From JBHHUI01 sp965248775 (lineage in GTDB: Bacteria; Chloroflexota; Anaerolineae; Anaerolineales; JBHHUI01): a stretch of 64,000 nucleotides of DNA. Below are positions 33,347 to 41,201 of this stretch, one piece after another. The translations under genes and the position numbers were made by a program. Location: NCBI GenBank assembly GCA_965248775.1, contig OZ252150.1, positions 3,596,001 through 3,660,000 of the forward strand, written 5' to 3'. The notes under the pieces are model-generated. The model had not been told where the DNA came from, made no database searches, and was given only the letters and a program-made list of their open reading frames with translations. Positions within the stretch are counted from its first letter, which is position 1; each line of letters begins with the position of its first letter.

Positions 33347-33955
33347 TTAGGGACGTCGTGGCGGTGGGGGCGGACCTCCTGGTGGAGGAGCATCCCCACG
33401 CCCATCTCCGTCGGGTGGTGGGCGTCTCTCTTGATCATTTCCACCATTTCCGCCATCACCATGTCGATTCTGAGGCGGTGGTGGCGGGTTATCACTTGGT
33501 GATACGGTGACGATTTCATCCTCTGTTCTCACCGAAGAGGTTGTGGAGGGTTCTTCTATTTCCTCAGCCGCGCTTGTGTTGGCTGCGATCTCTTCCTCAG
33601 ATGTTGCAATTTCATCTTCTGAGACAGCGCTGTTCTGCGCGTTATAGAGTTCGTCGCCGGAATCGTCTATTGTGCCAGTAACAGAAGAAGATTCAATGTT
33701 TGCTTCTTGCTCGGATGTGCTTGCGGGACTCTCTACTCCCGTGCTCGCTTGTATTCCAATTGGTTCTGCCTGCTCCACACTCGCTGTAGAACTGAAATTG
33801 AACTGGATGCCAGTGGCAAGAACCCCGGCGGTCAGCACCCCAACGAGTGCCAGGCCGATCATGCTACCAACGAGTAGTGGACGCGAGTTTTTGAACTGTC
33901 TTTTTTGTGCAACTGAGTAGGCTTGTACAGCCAAGCGCGCCGTTCCTTGTTGCAC
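33347..33955 (-). CDS. Single-span membrane protein with Ser/Glu-rich and Pro-rich extracellular tail
   Basis: About 202 residues. Residues 27-50 (LLVGSMIGLALVGVLTAGVLATGI) form one membrane helix; a Ser/Thr/Glu-rich disordered stretch of about 100 residues follows, ending in a Pro/Gly/Asp tail (PPPPPQNRHGDGG ... PPPPPRRP). No catalytic domain is seen. It begins 17 bases after the kinase stop but in the -1 frame, and the codons before its GTG (PTLIPVTKQVQQ) stay open back into the kinase end. A single missing C in the CCCC run near 33983 would fuse the two into an ordinary transmembrane kinase. Expression as a separate protein would need the GTG at 33955. Confidence 0.6.
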   Translation of the reverse strand: MQQGTARLAVQAYSVAQKRQFKNSRPLLVGSMIGLALVGVLTAGVLATGIQFNFSSTASVEQAEPIGIQASTGVESPASTSEQEANIESSSVTGTIDDSGDELYNAQNSAVSEDEIATSEEEIAANTSAAEEIEEPSTTSSVRTEDEIVTVSPSDNPPPPPQNRHGDGGNGGNDQERRPPPDGDGRGDAPPPGGPPPPPRRP

Positions 33956-33972
33956 TTGCTTTGTTACCGGGA

Positions 33973-34821
33973 TCAGAGTCGGGGCCCCAGATTCATCGTT
34001 CCGACCGCATCTGCAGTTCGAACTTGTTCCAGAGCAGCGACAAGATCACTCGCGGAAGCAAAGCGTTGATTGGGAGATTTCGCCATCGCCTTTCGTAGGA
34101 CGGCATCACAACCGGCGGGTAATGATCTATTAAGGCTTTCCGCCGAAGGGATGGGAGCCTGCAAATGTTGGGTCATCAGGTTATGAATTGATCCCTTATA
34201 CGGTGTAGTACCGGTTAACATTTTGAACAGAGTCACACCAAGCTGGTAGATGTCGGTTTGCGGGCTCAGATTGCCTTCATTAATTTGCTCGGGGGCCATG
34301 TAATCGGGTGTACCGATGAGTGTCATGGTCTTTTCAGGCTGGTCACCATCTAGCAGCCGCGCAACACCGAAGTCGGATAGATAAGCCGCGCCACTCGAAT
34401 CCAGCAGGATATTCTGGGGTTTAATGTCACGGTGGATGATGTTGCGCGCGTGCGCCTCGTCAAGCGCAGCTGCCACACGTTCCAATATCGGGATCACTTC
34501 ATCCAATGGCAGCCGGCCATTTGCCAAACGGTGGTTGAGCGAGTCGTTCGGCATGTATGGCATCACCAAATACATGCGTCCGGCCTCTTCACCAAAGTCC
34601 AAAAGCGGAACGATAGCCGGGTGGCGTACGCCGAGCAGAAGTCTGGCTTCTTGTTCAAAGCGTAACTTCGATGATGCGTAGTTCGCCAAGTTGTCCTGAA
34701 GAAACTTGAACGCCACATCGTTGCCGGATTGTGGATCGAGCGCTCTAAATACGCTCGACATGCCCCCATAGCCGATCTTGGTTATTATTGTGTAACGTCC
34801 AATGTGTTTGATGGGATGCAT
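33973..34821 (-). CDS. Serine/threonine protein kinase (PknB-like catalytic domain)
   Basis: A Hanks-type kinase of about 283 residues. Landmarks in order are the P-loop IGYGGMSSVF, ATP Lys in DVAFKFL, MPYMPNDSL, catalytic loop IIHRDIKPQNILLD, DFGVARLL, activation segment TLIGTPDYMAPEQ, DIYQLGVTLFKMLTGTTPY and RKAMAKSPNQRFASASDLVAALE. All catalytic residues are present. It ends shortly after the catalytic domain; the membrane segment expected in bacterial receptor kinases is found in another frame just downstream. FHA-domain genes 2-3 kb upstream on the same strand are natural phosphothreonine readers for it. The ATG at 34821 follows GGAG. Confidence 0.93.
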   Translation of the reverse strand: MHPIKHIGRYTIITKIGYGGMSSVFRALDPQSGNDVAFKFLQDNLANYASSKLRFEQEARLLLGVRHPAIVPLLDFGEEAGRMYLVMPYMPNDSLNHRLANGRLPLDEVIPILERVAAALDEAHARNIIHRDIKPQNILLDSSGAAYLSDFGVARLLDGDQPEKTMTLIGTPDYMAPEQINEGNLSPQTDIYQLGVTLFKMLTGTTPYKGSIHNLMTQHLQAPIPSAESLNRSLPAGCDAVLRKAMAKSPNQRFASASDLVAALEQVRTADAVGTMNLGPRL

Positions 34822-34845
34822 GTATTTACTCCGTTGCGGCATGCT

Positions 34846-35253
34846 TTAGAGCCAGCGTCCGCCTCGGAAGCGCCAGTGCGGGAATAGGATGCGTAGCAAA
34901 CTGTGCGAGGCGATAAATGTTGCCAGCCACACGGTTGAGTAGTTGAGAACAAACATCGCTCCCGTGGGCGGACTGTCCAACAGTCCCACCAGAAATATCA
35001 GGACGGCAATGAAACAACCTTCGTACACGCTGGCGGCTACTTGCAGCACTGGCGGCCAGTCGTGGTCCCAAAAGAATTTCTGGAACCGGTTGTAGAAGAC
35101 GTCCCAAATCAAGCCTGAAACAAATGCCATGCCGAGTACGAGCAGTGGCACGTTGCTGCGAAAAACGAACACAAAAAACAGGGCGACCGGTAGCCCGACG
35201 ACGACTGTTAGAAAGAACCTCGTCTGCCAGCGGCCACTCAGTGTCGGTGTCAT
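34846..35253 (-). CDS. Small integral membrane protein (about four helices), unknown function
   Basis: About 135 residues with hydrophobic segments FFLTVVVGLPVALFFVFVF, VPLLVLGMAFVSGLIWDVF, VYEGCFIAVLIFLVGLL and VLNYSTVWLATFIASHSLLRILF, ending in a basic tail WRFRGGRW. The charged patch YNRFQKFFWDHDWPP lies between helices 2 and 3. No family is recognised with certainty. Its ATG overlaps the stop of the oxidoreductase gene (ATGA), showing translational coupling inside the FHA/kinase cassette. Confidence 0.7.
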   Translation of the reverse strand: MTPTLSGRWQTRFFLTVVVGLPVALFFVFVFRSNVPLLVLGMAFVSGLIWDVFYNRFQKFFWDHDWPPVLQVAASVYEGCFIAVLIFLVGLLDSPPTGAMFVLNYSTVWLATFIASHSLLRILFPHWRFRGGRWL

Positions 35254-36476
35254 GGCCGCACTCCCATAGCCCAGCGTGCCCACTGCCTGCTCGAACGCCA
35301 GGGGTTTAGCTTCCGCACACCCGGCGGCCGCTGCGCAGTCAGGTCCGCGAGGGATTGTTGCGCTGCGTATTGCAATCCCAGGAAGCTGTCCACCGGCGCA
35401 TACGGTCCGCCAAGTGTGCTGATTCCGCTGGCATAGACTCGCCCGTTCCCGTTGCGCAAATTTTCAAGTTCGAAGTGTCGGTTTACCTGCAGGCGATCTT
35501 TGGGGTTGCGTGGCAGATCGTAATGGCTGACCAAATCCTTGAGCAGTGCGTTGTCGTCAATGATGGACTCAAGGCCTGTGGCATCGATTACGAAGTCGGC
35601 GACCAAGGCAACTCTGCGTTGCAGGACGTTGTTGGTTTCTATGTCTAATTGCAGGCGGTTGCGCGCGTGTTGGGAAATTGATTTGATTTCGCCAAACAGA
35701 TTCTCATACCAACCTTCTTGCAATCCTTGCTTGATGATGGCACGCCAATCGCTTCGGTCGGCTGTAGTTGTGCCACCCAGGATCTCAAGCATTTCTCCCC
35801 GCTCAGCAGCCGAGGCGCGTTCCAGTGAGTCACGTAAGTCGCCACCCCAGGATGCTTTCGGCCAATTGAACGGCTGGATTTCCAGATGGTTTCGCACGTG
35901 GCGCTTGGCTAGCTGGTAGTGACTGCCCGTCGCCATGGGCGCACGCATGAGATGCAGAATGCCGATCGGAAGGCGCAGCGCCGTGCGGAGTTCGTACAAA
36001 CGCTGGATGATGCGCGAAGCAACGATCCCGCGCCCGCGTACAAGGACCACGCCCCCTCGACTTATTAGGTCTTCATAGACGTGATTGTGATTTTCGTAAG
36101 CGTTGACGACCTTTCTGAAATCGCCAGTTGTCTGCCGGTAATGTTGCAAATCCGGCAAGAAGCGCACACCGGGATAACCAACTGCCAGGTGGAGATAATC
36201 GCAAACAACAAAGCAATGGCGTGACTGTTGGTCGGAGCGCATCTGGGAGTAAGCGACTACATAGCGGCCATCATCGGTTTTTCGGATACTGCGCACCCGG
36301 CCATGCCGCCAGATACGTGACCAACCGATGCGACGGGCTTCGCGGTCGATAGCTTTGTAGACATCACCAGCGCGGGGGGTGTAGGTTTCAGCAAACGGCT
36401 CGTTGAACAATTGCCAGACAATTTTTGCCGCTGCGGATAGCTTGGCTTGACTAAGGTTGCGCACAAATTCGCGCAC
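35250..36476 (-). CDS. Rossmann-fold FAD/NAD(P)-binding oxidoreductase, N-terminus in question
   Basis: The frame as opened by GTG 36476 is 408 residues and includes YTPRAGDVYKAIDREARRIGW, LHLAVGYPGVRFLPDL, VVLVRGRGIVASRIIQRLYELR (second dinucleotide site), ADFVIDATGLESIIDD and the C-terminal GRVYASGISTLGGPYAPVDSFLGLQYAAQQSL. The same frame stays open upstream to about 36870 and there carries NYLAIGGGLGSFTWVDHLLIAG, a clear first FAD/NAD glycine loop, then SIGFEPKPYGRYRRLCQNS. No ATG, GTG or TTG lies upstream in that frame, so the true N-terminus must come from elsewhere, most simply by fusion to the overlapping FHA frame through a one-base slip. Substrate unknown. Confidence 0.7.
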   Translation of the reverse strand: MREFVRNLSQAKLSAAAKIVWQLFNEPFAETYTPRAGDVYKAIDREARRIGWSRIWRHGRVRSIRKTDDGRYVVAYSQMRSDQQSRHCFVVCDYLHLAVGYPGVRFLPDLQHYRQTTGDFRKVVNAYENHNHVYEDLISRGGVVLVRGRGIVASRIIQRLYELRTALRLPIGILHLMRAPMATGSHYQLAKRHVRNHLEIQPFNWPKASWGGDLRDSLERASAAERGEMLEILGGTTTADRSDWRAIIKQGLQEGWYENLFGEIKSISQHARNRLQLDIETNNVLQRRVALVADFVIDATGLESIIDDNALLKDLVSHYDLPRNPKDRLQVNRHFELENLRNGNGRVYASGISTLGGPYAPVDSFLGLQYAAQQSLADLTAQRPPGVRKLNPWRSSRQWARWAMGVRP

Positions 36477-36640
36477 TGCATAACCCGGCCAGGCCCAGAG
36501 GTTGTCTGGACAGGAATCCGAATTCGAGCGCAGCCGTTCGTGGCTTGGTATTTGCGAGTTTTGGCATAGCCGCCGGTAGCGGCCATATGGCTTTGGCTCG
36601 AAGCCGATAGAAACAATGCTAGCCGGGTCTGCACCGGCAA

Positions 36641-37246
36641 TCAGGAGATGATCAACCCAGGTAAAGCTACCCAGTCCGCCGCCAATAGCGAGGTAATTGG
36701 TCGTTTCGATGGGTGCCAGCCGCGCAAGCGCTTGCAGCGAACGATTTGTGCACGGAATAAGCCCGGCAGGCCGTCCTCCGAGGGCGGCGGCGGAATTGTC
36801 GGCGGCAAAATGATATTCGTCGCCGGACTGAATGTAGAAGAGGAACGAATGTCTGCGCCACGGCTGCTCGATGTCTCAGAGGATGCATTGATCTGCGTAC
36901 CGCTGAGAGTTCTTTCATCCGAGCGGGTCTCTACTACTCTGGCTTGAAATGAATAGGGGCCGATACGGAACTTGCTTCGGTTGAGCAATAGCGTGTCATT
37001 CACAATGCGCTCACCGGCGAAAATTGTTCCGTTCTTGCTGCCGAGATCAATGAGTAGCAGTTGGTCAGCCCATCGCTCTAAACGGGCATGCCGGCCGGAG
37101 ACCGTCTTGCTCTTAACGACCACACTGTTATCGTTACTATTGCGACCAATGGTCAACGGCAGCGCTTGGATTATATTTTGCATGCTGCCCGTAGCGGGGT
37201 CTTGCCAGGAAAGTTGAACTTTCCAGGAGCGGGTTGACCGAGTCAT
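36641..37246 (-). CDS. FHA-domain protein (probably the N-terminal part of an FHA-oxidoreductase fusion)
   Basis: Residues 10-105 form a forkhead-associated phosphothreonine-binding domain: LPLTIGRNSNDNSVVVKSKTVSGRHARLERWADQLLLIDLGSKNGTIFAGERI has the GR, SGRH and NGT contact residues. A Ser-rich linker follows. The last 60-70 residues (RAQIVRCKRLRGW ... LPGLIIS) overlap the coding frame of the oxidoreductase and do not look like a domain, so they are probably out-of-frame translation after a frameshift. The ATG at 37246 follows AAGGA; an alternative ATG at 37282 overlaps the first FHA gene. It is co-directional with the kinase downstream. Confidence 0.8.
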   Translation of the reverse strand: MTRSTRSWKVQLSWQDPATGSMQNIIQALPLTIGRNSNDNSVVVKSKTVSGRHARLERWADQLLLIDLGSKNGTIFAGERIVNDTLLLNRSKFRIGPYSFQARVVETRSDERTLSGTQINASSETSSSRGADIRSSSTFSPATNIILPPTIPPPPSEDGLPGLFRAQIVRCKRLRGWHPSKRPITSLLAADWVALPGLIIS

Positions 37247-37265
37247 GTTAATATCCTTAGCTGCG

Positions 37266-37691
37266 TCAGAAATTAATTGCATGGTCGGGCGTAGCCTGCG
37301 TCACTGCATCCGCCAGGAAGCGACCACACCACGGACATGTTCGCAAGCGGCTATCAACTGGGCGCCGACACTGCGCATTGCGACAACGTACTTGTAATCG
37401 CAGTGTGAAGGTGTAATAGCCGATGATGAATTCACCACCGCTGGTAATCTGTGTCTGGCTGATGGGGCGCCGATCTACATAGGTGCCGTTGGTGCTATTC
37501 AAGTCTGTGAGAGTGATCTCGCCTTGCGTATAAGTCAGACGAGCATGCCAGCGCGATACACCTGTGTGTGGTTCAGCTAGAACGAACTCGTTGCTTCCTG
37601 CGCGGCCAAGATTTATAGGCAGCGCCAGAGTGCGTTTGCCCCGGTCTGATGAGATCTGAGAGTTCGTCCATGTCAATCGAACAAAAGGCAT
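37266..37691 (-). CDS. FHA-domain protein with C-terminal zinc ribbon
   Basis: Residues 8-100 form an FHA domain: LALPINLGRAGSNEFVLAEPHTGVSRWHARLTYTQGEITLTDLNSTNGTYVDRRPI, with GR, SRWH and NGT. The tail carries CRNAQC and CPWCG, a four-Cys zinc ribbon. The protein (141 residues) is probably a cytoplasmic phosphoprotein adaptor for the neighbouring Ser/Thr kinase. It is the first gene of the cassette; its stop overlaps the first possible ATG of the next FHA gene. Confidence 0.88.
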   Translation of the reverse strand: MPFVRLTWTNSQISSDRGKRTLALPINLGRAGSNEFVLAEPHTGVSRWHARLTYTQGEITLTDLNSTNGTYVDRRPISQTQITSGGEFIIGYYTFTLRLQVRCRNAQCRRPVDSRLRTCPWCGRFLADAVTQATPDHAINF

Positions 37692-37836
37692 CAGTTTTCA
37701 CTCTATAACTCGGATATCGTTCTTCTCGGTCTGGTTCCGCTCTTCCAGGATGGATTTACTATAGGGACAACATCTTCAGAAATTTTGAACAAAATATGAA
37801 GATCTTGTAAAGCGGAGGGGCAGCCTGTGATTAACC

Positions 37837-37864
37837 AAAAAGCGCGGAGCGATGACTCCGTGCT
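37837..37864 (-). terminator. Intrinsic terminator downstream of the DUF1801 gene
   Basis: On the minus strand GCACGGAG and CTCCGCGC pair with one mismatch around a 6-nt loop, followed by five T. It is about 40 bases after the DUF1801 stop. The rest of 37692-37905 shows no gene. Confidence 0.6.
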
Positions 37865-38129
37865 ATCTTTTCCTTTATGTGGCAGCTGCCAGTTGAATGC
37901 TTACTCTACATGTTCAATTTTGGAAAATGTTTTGAGGCCGCAGTTATCAACTGGAGCAATGCGGGGTCTTCAAGCTGCGTTAGAGTGCTGATCTTTATAT
38001 GTCGCAGCAATTTACCAGGACCGTCCATAAGATTATTCGGATCGGATAAGTTGGCGCCGTAATAAAAGCCGAGGTTTATACGAGCTTTGAACATTGCTAT
38101 GTAACAGAAATGTTCAGACATCTTCTTGG

Positions 38130-39645
38130 CTCGACTTTGTACGTTTCAAGTAGCGTAACAAGCCATATTTAGCAGAGAATCGAGCAATGCGCGCGGGACT
38201 TTTACGATATCGGGCTGCGACGGCGACATGGAAAAACCACTTGCCATCGGCCAGAGCTCACGCCGCACAGTTGCGATTGCATCAGAGAATGTTGGCAAAG
38301 GTTTGGCATACCAGGCAGCCGTTCGCACAGGGATTGGGTCATGCACATGCAACTTGTGAGCCGCCAGCGTGATCCAGGAAAACAGTCCTAGCAGCACCGG
38401 CGTGACGCGCGCGATGGCGGCATCGGACCACTGGCGCTGTGTCTCAACTCCGAGGTGGGCGCGCACTTCTTCGAACGTGACTTCCAGCTGCCCGCGTTGT
38501 ACGAACCAGGTGATGACCTGTACCGGGTCAGCCCAGCGGTCCGTGCACAGCAAAGCTTGCGGCTTGAATTTGTCCTCAGGGTCGCGGATGAGAACCCAGC
38601 GCAGCGGCACAGTGGGCATCCCGCCGTGATACCAGACCGCCGTGCCGGCGGTGATTTCTACCGTGCGTTGTTTGTTGCTGTACCAGGCGACCGTGGTCTT
38701 CGTCCAAGCCGTTTCCGGGTCGTTCAGCCGGGCTTGCAATGTGGGTAAGCGGGCCCCCTTCCAGTGACCCAGGCCCCACTGGACTGGGTGCGCCGTGGCC
38801 GGCCGAGCTGTTCGGGCTTGCGCGGCGGTGCCGGTTGATACAGGGCTGCGTCCAGACGCAGACGTGTGACGACCGCCACCGGCTCGGAGAGCGACTGACA
38901 GGCATGCAGGAATTCCAGCGCGGCGTAGCTATTGTCGGCCACAAGCACCAACTTTCGGCTGGGCAACCAGCGGCGCAGCTGGAAGACCATTTGGCGCGCC
39001 CAGTCGAGTACCGTTTTATGAGCGCGCGCTTTGTCCGCATAATATCGCTGAGAAGGCGCCAACAGTGTAAACACTGGCAGCGCCCACACGCGTATCGCCC
39101 ATGGAATGTGTACAAGCCACATCAGGCTGATCCAGCGCAAGCCGCTGGCCTTCACGAAGTGACCCCCGCTCGAACGCACGGCGTCGCGATAGAGGCCGCG
39201 CGCCTTGATACGACGACCCCAGCGACGTTCGATAGTTTCATCGATTCCAAACACCAAAGTCTCGTCACCGTAATCAAAGTGCTGCAAAAGCAACGCAAGC
39301 AACAATTGGCTCAACTTACGTGCCGACCAGGTCGCGCGATTGAGCACGTGGTGAAACTTCGCAAAATTACCGGCACTGCTCAGCCCCACACTTGCCGGGT
39401 ACGGCAGTACTCGGTTACGCGCAGCGCAGCCGTCACCGTCCGCAAGTGCAGCGTCAGGATCGAACCGACCAGAAGCACCTGAGCTTTCCACCAAGTGCGC
39501 TTTTCGAACACTGTCGCGAAGGGCTTAAGCAAGTCTATAATGTCCGTGGGCAAGGTGAGCATTTTCCGACCTTTCTTGATCCAAAGGTCAGCTTACCTTG
39601 CCTTTCTATTTATGAGAAATCAGTCCCCAAATGTACAAAGTCGAG
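38130..39645 (-). mobile_element. Decayed DDE insertion sequence, about 1516 bp
   Basis: Inverted repeats CTCGACTTTGTAC (38130-38142) and GTACAAAGTCGAG (39633-39645), with the 5-bp duplication CTTGG at 38125-38129 and 39646-39650. The transposase gene inside is frameshifted twice, so this copy is older or non-autonomous. It interrupts the DUF1801 gene. Confidence 0.85.
38146..39562 (-). pseudogene. Transposase (DDE_5-like/IS701-related), broken by two frameshifts
   Basis: Three frames carry consecutive parts. The first (39562-39380) is MLTLPTDIIDLLKPFATVFEKRTWWKAQVLLVG. The second (39494-38724) has FAKFHHVLNRATWSARKLSQLLL, the catalytic GDETLVFGIDETIERRWGRRIKARGLYRD, HFVKASGLRWISLMWL and KLVLVADNSYAAL. 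The third (38739-38146) has WYSNKQRTVEITAGTAVWYHGG, RWVLIRDPEDKFKPQALLCTD and QLEVTFEEVRAHLGVETQRQW. The frame changes fall near 39400 and 38730. Both catalytic Asp and the Glu region remain recognisable, so decay is recent in evolutionary terms. It should not yield active transposase without repair. Confidence 0.85.
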
Positions 39646-39784
39646 CTTGGGCCCTATCCCATAACTGGCGATTTTTTGATTCGGCCAAACCACTTCGACT
39701 GCATCCGGCATGACTCCGAGAATGAGCGCTTTTGCCCGCACCGCCAGCGCTGCCACCTCCGGGCTTACTTGTTTCACTAATTTG

Positions 39785-40041
39785 TCAAATAGATCGCTCA
39801 TAAGAAGCCCCGACGTCAAAGAAGCCTGAACCGAGGCCGACAACACATTCGCCATCCAGCGCGACGAAGTTTCCTTCCGGGAATATACGGCAATGGTTGA
39901 GAAGGTGATCCACGACCATTAAATCATCCGCACCCAGCGTGGAAAAACAGTCGTGCTGCAGCTGTTCGAGCGCCGGGGCGTACTGCGGTTTGATGTTTAT
40001 GATCTCGACTGGATGTATTCCTAGAATGAATTCCTTTACGC
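39785..40041 (-). pseudogene. Remnant of a GNAT acetyltransferase N-terminus
   Basis: Around 40009 the frame reads VEIINIKPQYAPALEQLQHDCF ... LLNHCRIFPEGNFVALDGECVVGLGSGFF, which is the N-terminal part of long GNAT proteins (the strand-turn before the acetyl-CoA loop). After GSGFF the sequence continues DVGASYERSI and stops, running over the start of the DUF1801 gene; the acetyl-CoA site and everything after it are missing. No start codon lies in frame between this stretch and the preceding C45 gene. It is a leftover truncated at both ends and not expected to be functional. Confidence 0.5.
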
Positions 40042-40098
40042 AATGAATTGCGCAAAGAGATATAAGAACGCGCCCGCGTGTCCGGGCGTTACAATTCG

Positions 40099-41190
40099 TT
40101 AAATGCTGAAATGCTCGTATTCGTTCTCGTGCGGCAGACCCCATACCGCCCAGAAGTCTCCGCTATACGGGCGCATGATGGTAGCGCCACAAGTTTCAAC
40201 ATGGTAGACGGGATCGGCACTGCGGCAGATAGCGCCTCGATCGCGGGTGAGGGCCATCAAGGTTTCCGGTGTAATGCTCCCTGCTGAAAGTGCTTCGTAG
40301 GCAGCTGCCAGGCGCGCCTCCGAATTTGCCTGTAGATTGGGATCGCGCTCCTGTTCGACGGCACGAGTGTAATCTGCCAGGCAATGGTTGGTGTGCGCCA
40401 GGGCAGCGCCGTCTAGTTCGGTCACCGTGAACCGTTGTGCCATCGCCTCTACGTTGAACCCGCGCCCCTCCTTGTCGAACAACATGTAGTTGTGCGCGCC
40501 GGCAAGTTTTGCGGAGGTGATGCACTCCAGCGCAGCATCTATATTCGTTTGCGCCAGCGCCTTTCGCACGACGAACGGCCAAGTGACTCCGGTACGGCCA
40601 TCGGTTGCCATCAGCATGTTGATCCCGATGGCAATACCCGCAGCATTCATGCCCAGCATGCCCACGCATCCTGTGATCGTGAAGACGAGCACCGCCGGTG
40701 CATCCAGCGGATGCAAATGCAATAAAGTGACATACGGCGTGGCGCTGGCATGCATGTCCCATGTCTGTCCGTAGAAGCCGTGCCCATCGAGCGCCGCATC
40801 GTCACCTACGATGAAGGCTGTGCAGCCATGCGCCTGCATTTCCACGCCTGCGCTGCTGGATTCTACATACTTGAGCGCATAGAGCGTGTCGGTGAAATCG
40901 GTGAAGCCGTTGAGAATGATAAGTTCGGGCAAGCTCAATTCGGTGGCGTCTGCCATCCCGCGCAGCTCTTCGACAAGCTCTGGTGCGTAGATTTCGTGTG
41001 CGGCAAGGCATTCTTCCGCGAGCGCAAGTACCCGCTCGCGGGGCAGCCTCACTCCCGTCCAAATGGGATCACTGCTCAGGCGCACTCGTTCCTCCGCCAA
41101 GCGGCGTATGTCTTCGGCGTAGGCCTGACCATGTTGGCGGCCCATTTCGCGCGGCGTGCCGCTGATTTCAAGGACACGTATTTTCCCCAT
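40099..41190 (-). CDS. C45-family peptidase / acyltransferase (Ntn hydrolase, isopenicillin N acyltransferase-like)
   Basis: About 363 residues. The N-terminal region (LEISGTPREMGRQHGQAYAEDIRRL, then helices and LILNGFTDFTD) leads to the maturation site AHGCTAFIVG, where Cys becomes the N-terminal nucleophile after self-cleavage in this family. Then follow FYGQTWDMHASATPYVTLLHL, GCVGMLGMNAAGIAIGINML, VTWPFVVRKALAQTNIDAAL, NYMLFDKEG and HTNHCLADY. The fold fits peptidase C45 proteins that cleave or form amide bonds. The AOR gene ends 11 bases upstream of its start. A 6-bp GC hairpin at 40071-40088 follows it but lacks a clear U tract. Confidence 0.88.
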   Translation of the reverse strand: MGKIRVLEISGTPREMGRQHGQAYAEDIRRLAEERVRLSSDPIWTGVRLPRERVLALAEECLAAHEIYAPELVEELRGMADATELSLPELIILNGFTDFTDTLYALKYVESSSAGVEMQAHGCTAFIVGDDAALDGHGFYGQTWDMHASATPYVTLLHLHPLDAPAVLVFTITGCVGMLGMNAAGIAIGINMLMATDGRTGVTWPFVVRKALAQTNIDAALECITSAKLAGAHNYMLFDKEGRGFNVEAMAQRFTVTELDGAALAHTNHCLADYTRAVEQERDPNLQANSEARLAAAYEALSAGSITPETLMALTRDRGAICRSADPVYHVETCGATIMRPYSGDFWAVWGLPHENEYEHFSI

Positions 41191-41201
41191 ACGTGGAATC
41201 C

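Larger units (their letters stand above)
37906..39801 (-). pseudogene. DUF1801 (YdhG-like) protein gene split by an IS
   Basis: The N-terminal part, from ATG 39801, reads MSDLFDKLVKQVSPEVAALAVRAKALILGVMPDAVEVVWPNQKIASYGIGPK. The C-terminal part, 38124-37906, reads KMSEHFCYIAMFKARINLGFYYG and on to FPKLNM. Removing the element and one CTTGG copy joins them exactly as ...SYGIGPKKMSEHFCYIAMF..., giving about 122 residues, the normal size of a DUF1801 protein. The family is small, related to frataxin-like folds, and of uncertain role. The insertion is clean even though the element inside has decayed. Confidence 0.82.

Noticed and set aside
33322..33519. A 65-residue minus-strand frame with many His
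   Set aside because: Overlaps the Pro-rich tail of the membrane protein in another frame; repeated GGTGG codons make it open by chance.
40071..40088. Hairpin CGCCCG/CGGGCG after the C45 gene as a terminator
   Set aside because: Only a 6-bp stem and no clear U tract.
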